Shown: piece by piece, positions 1 to 7,629 of the stretch
Layout of the letters: every line of letters starts with the position of its first letter
Numbering within the stretch: the first letter of the stretch is position 1
Assembly: GCA_004556655.1 (NCBI GenBank)
Contig: SFGF01000097.1
Location: 1 to 9,869, forward strand
Direction: 5' to 3'
From: Lachnospiraceae bacterium
GTDB lineage: Bacteria; Bacillota; Clostridia; Lachnospirales; Lachnospiraceae
Length of the DNA stretch: 9,869 nucleotides
Made by a program: the position numbers and the translations under genes
Notes under the pieces: model-generated
What the model saw: only the letters and a program-made list of their open reading frames with translations
Told to the model about the DNA's origin: nothing
Database searches by the model: none

Positions 1-71
1 AATAGAGTATACAAAAAAGACTACCTCGGCAAGAGATAGCTTTAATATAAGAGAAAAAAGTAAATCAAGCC

Positions 72-90
72 ATCGTCACAGGGTGACGAT
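72..90 (+). terminator. Small hairpin before the DUF1015 gene, possible weak terminator
   Basis: A perfect 8-bp inverted repeat, ATCGTCAC (72-79) and GTGACGAT (83-90), encloses a three-base loop. It is followed by TTGGTT rather than a run of T, so termination would be weak. It lies about 100 bases before the first gene and could end a gene that lies left of the window, or be a leader hairpin. Nothing else in 1-187 can be assigned firmly. Confidence 0.3.
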
Positions 91-187
91 TTGGTTCAAT
101 ATATAACAGGAAAAAATTCGGACCGGCGTATCGTGCGCTGAAAAAAATGTTGAAAAAATATGATAAGAAAGCAGGAAAAAATAAACG

Positions 188-1429
188 ATGGCAACGATAA
201 AACCATTTCAGGCTTTGCGTCCCAGAAAAGATCTGGCTGAGAAAATAGCCGCACTGCCATATGATGTATACAGCAGGGAAGAAGCAAGGGAGGTTGTGAA
301 AAAAAATCCATTCTCCTTTTTAAAAATTGATCGCGCGGAAACTCAGCTGGATGAGAATATCGATATTTATTCAGAAAAAGTATATCAGTGTGCAGCAGAT
401 ACATTGAATCATATGTTTGATAAAGGCGAATTACAGCAGGAAAAAACCCCATGTTTTTATATATATGAATTGACGATGGATGGAAGGGTACAGACGGGGA
501 TCGGAGCCTGTGCAGCCGTGAAAGAATATGAGAGGCAGATCATAAAAAAACATGAAAATACCCGCCAGGATAAAGAGGACGATAGAACAAGACATATCAA
601 AGTATGTGAAGCACAGACAGGACCTATTTTCCTTGCGTATCGTTATGATGAGCGGATTGCACGTCTGCAGGAAGAGGAGAAGAGAAAACCGGCGGAATAT
701 GATTTTACTTCGGAGGACGGAATCCGACATCGAATGTGGGTTATAAAAGATGAAAAAGTGATAAAAAGGCTGGAAGAACTTTTTCAGTCAGTTCCCGCTT
801 TATACATAGCAGACGGACATCACAGAGCAGCATCGGCAGCAAGAGTTGCAGCCATAAAAAGGGAGCAGGAACATGAGGAAAGTGATGAAACATCCCTGCC
901 GGAGTATGAATACTTTATGTCTGTAATTTTTGCCGATCGAGATCTGATGGTGATGGATTATAATCGTTGGATAAAAGATCTGAATGGAATGACCGGAGAA
1001 CAGTTCATTGAGAAACTAAAAAGAGAGTTTTTTATCCAATCTATCAGTGAAAGAATGCATCCGGAAAAGAAGGGACAATTTACCATGTATATGGAGCATC
1101 AATGGTATCTTCTGGAAGAAATCAATAAACCGGAAAGAAAGGATTCCATTGAAAATCTGGATGTGTCAGTACTGCAAAATTCTGTGCTTTGTCCACTTCT
1201 GGGAATAAATAATCCAAAAACAGATCAGAGAATATCTTTCATTGGAGGTATTCGAGGGTTGAAAGCTTTAGAAGATATGGTAGATGAAAAAGGTGGTGTG
1301 GCATTTGCCATGTATCCTACTTCCATGCAGGAATTATTTGCTGTTGCAGATGAAGGAAGACTGATGCCTCCCAAATCCACATGGTTTGAACCAAAGTTAC
1401 GAAGTGGATTGTTGATCCACAGGATATAA
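188..1429 (+). CDS. DUF1015 family protein
   Basis: A 413-residue protein of the DUF1015 family, whose biochemical function is not established. Two conserved family blocks are visible: KKHENTRQDKEDDR at about residues 120-133 and YIADGHHRAASA at about 206-217, with D209, H211, H212 and R213. The His/Asp/Arg content of these blocks suggests a catalytic or nucleotide/metal-binding pocket, but that is inference. The N-terminus (IKPFQALRPRKDLAEKIAALPYDV) is also typical of the family, so the protein looks complete. The ATG at 188 is supported by AGGAAA at 173-178, 9 bases upstream. No signal peptide or membrane segment is seen, so it is probably cytoplasmic. In other Clostridia the family is often found beside serine biosynthesis genes (serA/serC); any such neighbour here would lie to the left of the window. 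The next gene starts 26 bp downstream on the same strand, so co-transcription is likely. Confidence 0.9.
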   Translation: MATIKPFQALRPRKDLAEKIAALPYDVYSREEAREVVKKNPFSFLKIDRAETQLDENIDIYSEKVYQCAADTLNHMFDKGELQQEKTPCFYIYELTMDGRVQTGIGACAAVKEYERQIIKKHENTRQDKEDDRTRHIKVCEAQTGPIFLAYRYDERIARLQEEEKRKPAEYDFTSEDGIRHRMWVIKDEKVIKRLEELFQSVPALYIADGHHRAASAARVAAIKREQEHEESDETSLPEYEYFMSVIFADRDLMVMDYNRWIKDLNGMTGEQFIEKLKREFFIQSISERMHPEKKGQFTMYMEHQWYLLEEINKPERKDSIENLDVSVLQNSVLCPLLGINNPKTDQRISFIGGIRGLKALEDMVDEKGGVAFAMYPTSMQELFAVADEGRLMPPKSTWFEPKLRSGLLIHRI

Positions 1430-1455
1430 TAACGAAAGAGAAAAGGAGAAAAAGT

Positions 1456-1860
1456 ATGGAATCAAGAGTAGCAAAAACAATTGAACTACACAAAAAAGGA
1501 TATAACTGCGCACAGGCGGTAGCATGTGCTTACTGTGATCTTGTAGGGGTGGACGAGGATACAATGTTTAAAATGGCGGAAGGTTTTGGAGCCGGTATGG
1601 GCGGTATGGAAGGAACTTGCGGTGCGGTAAGCGGTGCAGTACTCCTTGCCGGAATGCATAATAGTCATGGAAAAGATGCACGGGATTCCAAGGCATCCAC
1701 ATACAAGCTTTCCAAAGCAATTCGTCTGGCATTTTCTGAAAAAAATAAAACAGTGATCTGTAAAGAGCTGAAAGGTGTAGATACAAAAGAAGTATTGAGA
1801 TCCTGTGATGGATGTATCGAAGATGCAGCTGCAATCGTTGAGACGCTTCTGTTCGAATAA
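1456..1860 (+). CDS. C_GCAxxG_C_C family (PF09719-like) cysteine-rich protein
   Basis: A 134-residue cytoplasmic protein of the C_GCAxxG_C_C family, named for its spaced cysteines and glycines. Visible features are GYNCAQAV near the N-terminus (C18), further cysteines C24 and C27, the core GTCGAVSGAVLLAG at about residues 53-66 (C55), C102, and the terminal pair C117/C120 in SCDGC. The family is thought to be redox-active or metal-binding; members occur as stand-alone proteins or fused to oxidoreductases, and the exact function is unknown. The length fits a stand-alone member. ATG at 1456 is preceded by a strong AAGGAG at 1443-1448. It lies 26 bp after the DUF1015 gene and is probably transcribed with it. 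There is no convincing GC-rich terminator after it; the AT-only inverted repeat at 1861-1881 overlaps the next promoter. Confidence 0.88.
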   Translation: MESRVAKTIELHKKGYNCAQAVACAYCDLVGVDEDTMFKMAEGFGAGMGGMEGTCGAVSGAVLLAGMHNSHGKDARDSKASTYKLSKAIRLAFSEKNKTVICKELKGVDTKEVLRSCDGCIEDAAAIVETLLFE

Positions 1861-1868
1861 AAATAAAA

Positions 1869-1897
1869 TTGTATTTTATTTGGAAAGATGGTAGAAT
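1869..1897 (+). promoter_or_regulatory. Predicted sigma-A-type promoter for glgB
   Basis: TTGTAT at 1869-1874 and TAGAAT at 1892-1897 are separated by 17 bases, one or two mismatches each from the vegetative consensus. Transcription would begin near 1904 and give a leader of about 60 nt. An AT-only inverted repeat (AAATAAAAT/ATTTTATTT, 1861-1881) overlaps the -35. The glgB ribosome binding site AGGAGG lies at 1948-1953, 10 bases before the ATG. Confidence 0.55.
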
Positions 1898-1963
1898 GAA
1901 ATATAAAGTAAAAGAGAGGTTTTTACCAAAATATTACAAAAATCGACAGGAGGTACGGGGGAT

Positions 1964-4345
1964 ATGTCTGACAAATTATATGAATTGATGGATTGGCCGG
2001 AGATTGAGGCTGTTGTTTATTCAGAAGAAAGCTCTCCCCGGGCAATTCTTGGTCCAAGAGTGACCGATGCAGGAGTATTGATTCAGTGCTTTTTTCCGGA
2101 AAAAGAAGAAGTGAGTATAAAAACTCTGACTGATGGAAAAGTATATCCTATGGTTCAGGAAGATGAGGCCGGTTTTTTTGCCTGTCTTTTAGATGAAAAA
2201 GAAATTCCTGAATATGTATATCTGGTAAAAGAAGATGATGAGATACATGAGTATTATGATGCGTATGCGTTCCCTTCTCAGCTGACCATGGAAGAGGAAC
2301 AGAAATTTACGAACGGTATCTGTTATGACATTTACGAAAAGCTTGGCGCTCATCCGATGACGATTAACGGTGTGGATGGTGTATATTTTGCTGTATGGGC
2401 ACCGAATGCTATGAGAGTAAGTGTTGTAGGTGATTTTAACCAGTGGGACGGCAGATTATATCAGATGAATAAGCTTCCTGTTTCAGGTATATTTGAATTG
2501 TTTATTCCTCAGGTTCCGGTGGGTTCTATTTATAAATATGAATTAAAGCTTCGTGATGGACTGACTTATCTGAAGGCAGATCCCTATGCAAATGCGGCAG
2601 AGCTTCGCCCGGCTAATGCATCTGTGGTCGCTGATCTCGGAAAGTTTAAGTGGCATGATAAAGCCTGGATGAAAGGACGGAAGAAAGCGCAGAAAGAGGA
2701 TGCGCCGATCGCTGTTTATGAAATGCATCTGGGCTCCTGGAAAAAACCGGATGACGGACGTGATTTTTATAATTACAGAGAGATTGCCCCGCTGCTGATT
2801 GAATATATTCAGGAGATGGGATATACGCACGTGGAATTGATGCCTGTGATGGAGCACCCATTTGACGCTTCCTGGGGATATCAGGTGACAGGATATTATG
2901 CACCTACCAGCCGTTATGGTTCGCCGGAAGATTTCATGTATTTTATAGATGTACTGCATCGTGCAGGAATCGGTGTAATCCTTGACTGGGTTCCCGCACA
3001 TTTTCCGCGAGATACCTTTGGTCTCTCAAATTTTGACGGTACCTGTCTGTATGAACATTTTGATCCACGACAGGGTTCCCATCCTCACTGGGGAACATTG
3101 ATCTACAATTATGGTAGACCGCAGGTGAAAAACTTCCTGATCTCCAATGCGTTGTTCTGGGCGGAAAAGTACCATGCAGACGGAATACGTTTTGATGCTG
3201 TGGCTTCCATGCTTTATCTGGATTATGGAAAAAATGACGGTGAATGGGTTGCAAATATGTATGGCGGCAATGAAAACCTGGATGCCGTAGAATTTTTGAA
3301 ACATTTAAATTCAGTATTTAAGAGAAAATATCCGGATGCAATGCTGATTGCGGAAGAGTCTACCGCATGGCCAAAAGTAACCGGCAGTGTAGAAGATGAC
3401 GGACTTGGTTTTGATTACAAATGGAATATGGGCTGGATGAATGATTTTATCGGGTATATGTGTAATGATCCCCTGTTTCGTGGCAGCCACCATAATGAAC
3501 TCACTTTCAGTATGATCTATGCATACAGCGAGAAGTTTATGCTGAGTCTTTCTCATGATGAAGTGGTACATGGAAAAGGATCTCTGATCGGTAAAATGCC
3601 GGGAACGGATGAGAAAAAATATGCAAATCTACGGGCTGCGATGGGATTTTTTATGACACACCCGGGAAAGAAACTCCTTTTTATGGGTCAGGAGTTTGCC
3701 CAGGTACATGAGTGGGCCGAGAATAAATCGCTGGATTGGGAAGATCTGGAAGAAACACCACATCAGCAGATGAAAGAATTTATGAAGACATTGCTCGGTC
3801 TTTATAAACAGTATCCGGCTCTTTATGCACTGGATTATGATCCGGAAGGATTTGAATGGATTAATTGTGTAGATTGGGAAAAGAGTATGGTTTCTTTCAT
3901 GAGGAGAACGACGAAACCGGAAGATACGCTTGTGGTGGTATGTAATTTCTCAGATGTGGTTTATGAGAATCATCAGATGGGAGTTCCGTATCCCGGAAAA
4001 TACAAAGAAATCCTTAACAGTGATTCTACGGTGTATGGCGGAAACGGTACAGTAAATCCAAGAGTGAAAATCGCAAAGAAAGAGGAATGCGATGATCGTC
4101 CGTACTCGATCAAGATCAAAGTAGCTCCGCTCAGTGTTGCTATTTTCAGTTATACCAAAACAGAACAGAAAGCAGCAGATAATAAAACTGCAAAAAGCGG
4201 AAAGAAAACATCTGCAAAGAAAACTGCCAAAGAGAGTGTGAAGGAAACAGTAAAGAAAACTGTCAAAAGAGTTTCGAAAAGCAGTGTGAGAGAAAAAATA
4301 CAGAAAGAAATGGAAGAGGCGGCGAAGGAGAATAGTAAGGCATGA
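1964..4345 (+). CDS. glgB: 1,4-alpha-glucan branching enzyme (GH13)
   Basis: Glycogen branching enzyme: cuts an alpha-1,4 glucan chain and re-attaches it through alpha-1,6 bonds during glycogen synthesis in the cytoplasm. It has 793 residues. An N-terminal N1-like segment (about 1-115) and a CBM48/N2 domain (about 125-230, with YFAVWAPNAMRVSVVGDFN) precede the (beta/alpha)8 GH13 barrel, which starts near YEMHLGSW (252-259). The nucleophile D411 (GIRFDAVASM), acid/base E464 (AEEST) and third acid D532 (LSHDEVVHGKGS) have exactly the spacing of E. coli D405/E458/D526, so the enzyme should be active. The usual C-terminal beta domain ends near residue 731. A tail of about 62 residues rich in Lys, Ala, Ser, Thr and Glu follows (about 732-793), which standard GlgB lacks. 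AGGAGG at 1948-1953 supports the ATG at 1964. No glgA, glgC or glgD is seen nearby. The stop overlaps the next gene by four bases (ATGA). Confidence 0.96.
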   Translation: MSDKLYELMDWPEIEAVVYSEESSPRAILGPRVTDAGVLIQCFFPEKEEVSIKTLTDGKVYPMVQEDEAGFFACLLDEKEIPEYVYLVKEDDEIHEYYDAYAFPSQLTMEEEQKFTNGICYDIYEKLGAHPMTINGVDGVYFAVWAPNAMRVSVVGDFNQWDGRLYQMNKLPVSGIFELFIPQVPVGSIYKYELKLRDGLTYLKADPYANAAELRPANASVVADLGKFKWHDKAWMKGRKKAQKEDAPIAVYEMHLGSWKKPDDGRDFYNYREIAPLLIEYIQEMGYTHVELMPVMEHPFDASWGYQVTGYYAPTSRYGSPEDFMYFIDVLHRAGIGVILDWVPAHFPRDTFGLSNFDGTCLYEHFDPRQGSHPHWGTLIYNYGRPQVKNFLISNALFWAEKYHADGIRFDAVASMLYLDYGKNDGEWVANMYGGNENLDAVEFLKHLNSVFKRKYPDAMLIAEESTAWPKVTGSVEDDGLGFDYKWNMGWMNDFIGYMCNDPLFRGSHHNELTFSMIYAYSEKFMLSLSHDEVVHGKGSLIGKMPGTDEKKYANLRAAMGFFMTHPGKKLLFMGQEFAQVHEWAENKSLDWEDLEETPHQQMKEFMKTLLGLYKQYPALYALDYDPEGFEWINCVDWEKSMVSFMRRTTKPEDTLVVVCNFSDVVYENHQMGVPYPGKYKEILNSDSTVYGGNGTVNPRVKIAKKEECDDRPYSIKIKVAPLSVAIFSYTKTEQKAADNKTAKSGKKTSAKKTAKESVKETVKKTVKRVSKSSVREKIQKEMEEAAKENSKA

Positions 4346-5172
4346 CAGATGGTTTGAAAAATGTACTGAGCTGGTTTGGTGATGTTCCGAAGGAGGGACC
4401 TGTGGAGTTTGCTCTGAAAGTGCTCTTTGTTTTGATTGCATATGCGATTGGAACAAGGCTGATCAACTGGATCTGCAAGATATTAAAAAAACAGATGACT
4501 CATTTTGGAACGGATGAAACTGCCAAGAGATTTTTACTGTCATTTGTTAAAATTGGTTTATATGTTATCCTGATACTTACTCTTGCAGGGAATCTCGGAG
4601 TTGATAAGACTTCAGTAGCTGCGTTGGTTGGTTCGGCTGGTGTGGCTGTCAGTCTGGCACTGCAAGGGGGATTATCGAATTTCGCGGGTGGCTTGATTAT
4701 TATGTTTCTCCGACCATTTTCAGTGGGTGATTATATCATTGAAAATGGTGAAAAGAATGAAGGTACAGTTGAGAAAATTGAACTGTATTATACGACACTT
4801 ATGACTGTGGACAGCAGAAGAATCGTGATCCCGAATTCTACGCTTACAAACAACAGTATTACCAATGTTACGGCAATGGACAAGCGTCGTCTGGAAATTA
4901 AAGTGGGTATTTCCTATGACTCTGACTTATTAAAAGCGAAAGCGATACTTAAAAAACTGATTGAAGAAGACCCGGAATTGCTGGAGAAGGAAGAAATACA
5001 GATTTTTGTTGATCAACTTGGTGAAAGTTCTGTAATCCTTGGACTTCGTGCATGGGTTCGTACGGAAGAATTCTGGAATACCAAGTGGAGGATGAACGAA
5101 AAAATCAAGCTGGAGTTCGAAAAGAACGGAATCCTGATTCCTTATCCGCAGGTGGATGTCCATATGAAATAA
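4342..5172 (+). CDS. Small-conductance mechanosensitive channel, MscS family
   Basis: A 276-residue MscS-type channel that opens under membrane tension to release solutes on osmotic downshock. Three membrane segments are visible: about 23-45, 66-86, and the pore-lining TM3 at about 93-122, rich in Gly and Ala (ALVGSAGVAVSLALQGGLSN) as in MscS. The family's LRPFSVGDYI and VIPNSTLTNNSITN motifs of the cytoplasmic beta domain follow, then an alpha/beta C-terminal part with the ending PYPQVDVHM. The length is close to E. coli MscS (286), so this is the minimal form. The ATG at 4342 overlaps the glgB stop, and AAGGAG at 4325-4330, inside the last glgB codons, serves as its ribosome binding site; translation is therefore probably coupled to glgB. 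A strong terminator follows directly. The neighbouring gene is metabolic, so an osmotic link to glycogen is possible but only inferred. Confidence 0.94.
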   Translation: MTDGLKNVLSWFGDVPKEGPVEFALKVLFVLIAYAIGTRLINWICKILKKQMTHFGTDETAKRFLLSFVKIGLYVILILTLAGNLGVDKTSVAALVGSAGVAVSLALQGGLSNFAGGLIIMFLRPFSVGDYIIENGEKNEGTVEKIELYYTTLMTVDSRRIVIPNSTLTNNSITNVTAMDKRRLEIKVGISYDSDLLKAKAILKKLIEEDPELLEKEEIQIFVDQLGESSVILGLRAWVRTEEFWNTKWRMNEKIKLEFEKNGILIPYPQVDVHMK

Positions 5173-5173
5173 C

Positions 5174-5235
5174 AAAATAAATAATCCGGTAACCGCAGAT
5201 ACTATAGTCAATGTAGGTTGCCGGATTTTATTTTG
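5174..5235 (+). terminator. Strong intrinsic terminator after glgB-mscS
   Basis: AATCCGGTAACC (5183-5194) pairs with GGTTGCCGGATT (5216-5227) over 12 bp with a single T-G wobble. The stem is extended by AAAATAA on the left and TTATTTT on the right, and the loop is about 21 bases. The T-rich right arm makes a good intrinsic terminator and begins only two bases after the channel gene's stop. Confidence 0.85.
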
Positions 5236-5314
5236 GAAGGAGATAAAGTCTCCGGCGGATTGCAGACTGAAAAATTACATTAGTTTTAGAAATAAAAATT
5301 TAAGAGAAATGAAA

Positions 5315-5342
5315 TTGAATTTCTGTAAAGAATGTATATAAT
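5315..5342 (+). promoter_or_regulatory. Predicted sigma-A-type promoter for the L,D-transpeptidase gene
   Basis: TTGAAT at 5315-5320 and a perfect TATAAT at 5337-5342 are spaced by 16 bases. Transcription would start near 5349, leaving a leader of about 225 nt before the ATG at 5575. That leader holds the three hairpins listed separately. The stretch between the preceding terminator and this promoter (5236-5314) shows nothing recognisable. Confidence 0.65.
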
Positions 5343-5373
5343 ATTAAAGATATAGGGAGTTTTGTCGAATCAG

Positions 5374-5549
5374 GGAGTATATCAGATGAGGGATGACTCC
5401 CGCCTCTGTAGGTGAGCAGCAATTATGTATCAGTGGCGGGCGTCAATCCCCCATCTGATATACGCTCCGCGGGGATGCGCAGGAATTCGGAATGGAAGTA
5501 TGTCTGCTATGCAGACCCGAATTCCGCGCTAAGACTCGCGAGCGAGTCT
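5374..5549 (+). other. Array of three strong hairpins in the L,D-transpeptidase leader (structured RNA or palindromic repeat)
   Basis: Hairpin 1: 5374-5408 pairs with 5431-5468. The arms share TATATCAGATG, a GGGA block, then CCCGCC and CTG, giving roughly 30 bp with a few bulges and a loop of about 22 nt. Hairpin 2: GCGC plus GGAATTCGG (5477-5490) pairs with CCGAATTCC plus GCGC (5517-5529). Inside it sits a perfect six-bp hairpin GTCTGC/GCAGAC (5502-5507, 5511-5516), with an asymmetric purine-rich internal loop at 5491-5501. Hairpin 3: AGACTCGC/GCGAGTCT at 5532-5549. No T-run follows any of them, so they are not ordinary terminators. The array lies between the predicted promoter and the ribosome binding site AAGGGG (5557-5562). 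It does not match any riboswitch class I can recognise. It may be a dispersed palindromic element, a regulatory leader, or both. Confidence 0.75.
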
Positions 5550-5574
5550 GGAATTTAAGGGGATACAAGAGAAT

Positions 5575-7008
5575 ATGGCTGGAAAAACAAAGAAAAAAAG
5601 AAAGTCTTTATGGAGAATAGCAATAGGGGTTTCTGTTATTCTGATTTTGCTGCTTGCCGTTACGGCTGCGTATATCTGGAGAGCGGGATATTTTGCAAAT
5701 CATTTTTATAAAGCAACCTGGATCAATGGCATTGACTGCAGTTATCTGACAACAGGTCAGGTAAAAGAATTGTTACAGGAAAAAGTCAACGAATATCAAT
5801 TGACCATTACCACACAGGAGGGTGAGGAATACGTGGTAACCGGTCCACAGTTTCATCTTACTTATGTGGATGATAACAGGGTAGATGAGCTGATGCATGA
5901 CCAGGAGCCTCTGAAGTGGATTCAAAAAGCTTTCAAAGGAGGAAAATATGAGGTATCTGCCAATACCACGTATGAAGAAAGCTCAGTTGGGCCAATACTG
6001 AAAAGTCTTCCGTTTATGAAAGAAGAAAATATCGTTGTTCCTCAGGATGCTTACATGCAGGAGACGGATCAGGGATATTCAATTGTTCCTGAAGTTGTGG
6101 GAAATGCTTTGGATGAAGAAAAAGTGATCGGGCTTGTTAATGAGGCTGTTTCCAATGGAGTGGAAAGTATTTCTCTTGTGGAAAGTGAATGCTATCTGAA
6201 ACCTTCTGTTTATCAGGACAATGAGGTATTGGTGAATGAGGTGAATACTCTGAACACACTTACCAGTGCGAATTTGACCTACAATGTGTGTGATGAAGTT
6301 ACAACTATTGATAGAAATCTGTTGAAATCATGGCTGATTCAGGATGAACGGGGAAATTATTCTATAGATCAGTCAAGAATTGATGCATTTATTAATGAAC
6401 TGGCTGATAAAAGAGATTCTTATGGCGGCACAAGAAAATTCACCACACATGCTGGCAATGAAATTACTTTGAAAACAAATAGATACGGTTGGAAAGTAAA
6501 CAGGGAAGATTCCATAGCGGAGTTGACAGCAGCAATCAATGAAGGACATCAGGGAGAGATGGAGCTGGTTTACAGTCAGAAAGCACAGGGTACCGGTGCT
6601 AATGATCTTGGTAGTGTGTATGTGGAAATAAGTATCAAAAATCAGACAATGTGGTGTTATAAAGATGGAAAGGTAATCGTAGAGACACCGGTTGTGACGG
6701 GAACAGAGACGGATCCGGAACGCGCCACTCCCAGAAACGGATGCTGGACGATTTATCGTAAAAAAACAGAGTATACCATGAAAGGACCTCTGCAGGAAAA
6801 TGGAGAGTACGAATACACGGCATTCGTACATTACTGGATGCCATTCAACGGCGGAGTAGGAATCCATGATCTTGCCAGCAGAGGCAACAATTTTGGCGGA
6901 GATATTTATATGACGAATGGTTCCCATGGATGTATCAATACACCCTTAGCGGCAGTGAAAACCATCTTTGATACCGTGTCAGTGGGAACACCGGTAATTG
7001 TATATTAA
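5575..7008 (+). CDS. Membrane-anchored L,D-transpeptidase (YkuD domain) with peptidoglycan-binding repeats
   Basis: A 477-residue cell-wall enzyme expected to form 3-3 peptidoglycan cross-links or attach proteins to peptide stems, outside the membrane. A Lys/Arg-rich cytoplasmic start (residues 4-10) precedes one membrane segment at about 13-35 that acts as an uncleaved anchor. Residues about 45-340 form the extracellular stalk, resembling two PG_binding_4 (PF12229) repeats; the second carries GNEITLKTNRYGWKVNRE, typical of these. The catalytic YkuD domain covers about 348-477 and has the conserved H431 (GVGIHD) and the active-site motif SHGCIN with C453. The domain ends at the protein's last residues (VGTPVIVY), as usual. 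AAGGGG at 5557-5562 is 12 bases before the ATG, a little far but the best available. The gene has its own promoter and a long structured leader and appears to be monocistronic. Beta-lactam-insensitive cross-linking is typical of the family, which is of interest given the BlaI/BlaR1-like genes 1.2 kb away, but no link is shown. Confidence 0.94.
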   Translation: MAGKTKKKRKSLWRIAIGVSVILILLLAVTAAYIWRAGYFANHFYKATWINGIDCSYLTTGQVKELLQEKVNEYQLTITTQEGEEYVVTGPQFHLTYVDDNRVDELMHDQEPLKWIQKAFKGGKYEVSANTTYEESSVGPILKSLPFMKEENIVVPQDAYMQETDQGYSIVPEVVGNALDEEKVIGLVNEAVSNGVESISLVESECYLKPSVYQDNEVLVNEVNTLNTLTSANLTYNVCDEVTTIDRNLLKSWLIQDERGNYSIDQSRIDAFINELADKRDSYGGTRKFTTHAGNEITLKTNRYGWKVNREDSIAELTAAINEGHQGEMELVYSQKAQGTGANDLGSVYVEISIKNQTMWCYKDGKVIVETPVVTGTETDPERATPRNGCWTIYRKKTEYTMKGPLQENGEYEYTAFVHYWMPFNGGVGIHDLASRGNNFGGDIYMTNGSHGCINTPLAAVKTIFDTVSVGTPVIVY

Positions 7009-7629
7009 AAGAAAGTACATAAACTAGAAAGGGTGTTGTCGGTAGAAAACTTAACTGAGACCTGAAAGAGTAATGGAATATACTACAAATAGCATTTAAA
7101 TAAAGATATTCTTTAAATGGGATTAAAGATTGAAGATTACCGTCTCCGGAAATCTTGATTTCGGAATTTTGAAAACTGACATTCTGGAGGAGAGTAACTG
7201 TTTGAGTGGCTTGCTACCATTTATCAGGTAGTACGATATTATAAAACTGTAGAGAATTAAAAGAATATTTATAAATATGAAAGAAATGGCAGATTGATGA
7301 AAAATGTAAAAGAGCAGGTACTTTGCTTTTTCATGGGTAGACGCTTTGTAGATTTTTGCAGGAATAGAAATAGTGTTTCTAGGAATGAATCGCCTCATAT
7401 CATCCATGTGTTGTGGAATTTTTTCAAGAGATACTGCACATAATCAAAAGGAAATTAACTCAAAACAGCATGATTACTTTCGTATATCTCTTAAAAACGT
7501 TTCTTAACATATGGATGATAACGGTCAATCTTTCGCGAGATGAATTGTTATATATGTTATTAAATTGTTTGGACGGAATCCACAAGAAGACCAGGGTTGT
7601 CGTGAGGAGGTTCTTAATTTCTTTAAGCC
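7009..7629. other. Gene-free stretch with broken short frames
   Basis: No gene is recognisable in these 620 bases. The + strand has a 48-codon frame at 7297-7443 without a ribosome binding site and an 80-codon frame at 7413-7655 without a good one; their products match nothing I know. The minus-strand frame at 7123-7407 is low-complexity and Ile/Phe-rich. Two weak hairpins occur: an AT-rich one at 7093-7119 and the possible terminator at 7145-7165. The sequence reads like decayed coding DNA, but I cannot name a parent gene. Confidence 0.5.
7145..7170 (+). terminator. Possible weak terminator downstream of the L,D-transpeptidase gene
   Basis: TCCGGAA (7145-7151) pairs with TTTCGGA (7159-7165) over seven bp including one G-T wobble, with a seven-base loop, and is followed by ATTTT. 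It is the best terminator candidate after the L,D-transpeptidase stop but lies 137 bases downstream. Confidence 0.3.

Noticed and set aside
1..39. Frame on the + strand ending at TAG 37-39 that could be the tail of an upstream gene (reads ...YKKDYLGKR)
   Set aside because: Only 12 codons are visible and other frames are equally open; nothing identifies a protein.
2543..3254. Several long minus-strand frames inside glgB
   Set aside because: They are antisense to the well-conserved GH13 catalytic domain; the open frames result from codon bias.
5374..5549. CRISPR array or known riboswitch
   Set aside because: There are no direct repeats with spacers, and the stems do not match the conserved core of any riboswitch class I know; inverted repeats only.
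7123..7407. 94-codon minus-strand frame as a membrane protein
   Set aside because: Low-complexity Ile/Phe/Ser composition typical of AT-rich noncoding DNA; no start signal and no neighbour logic.
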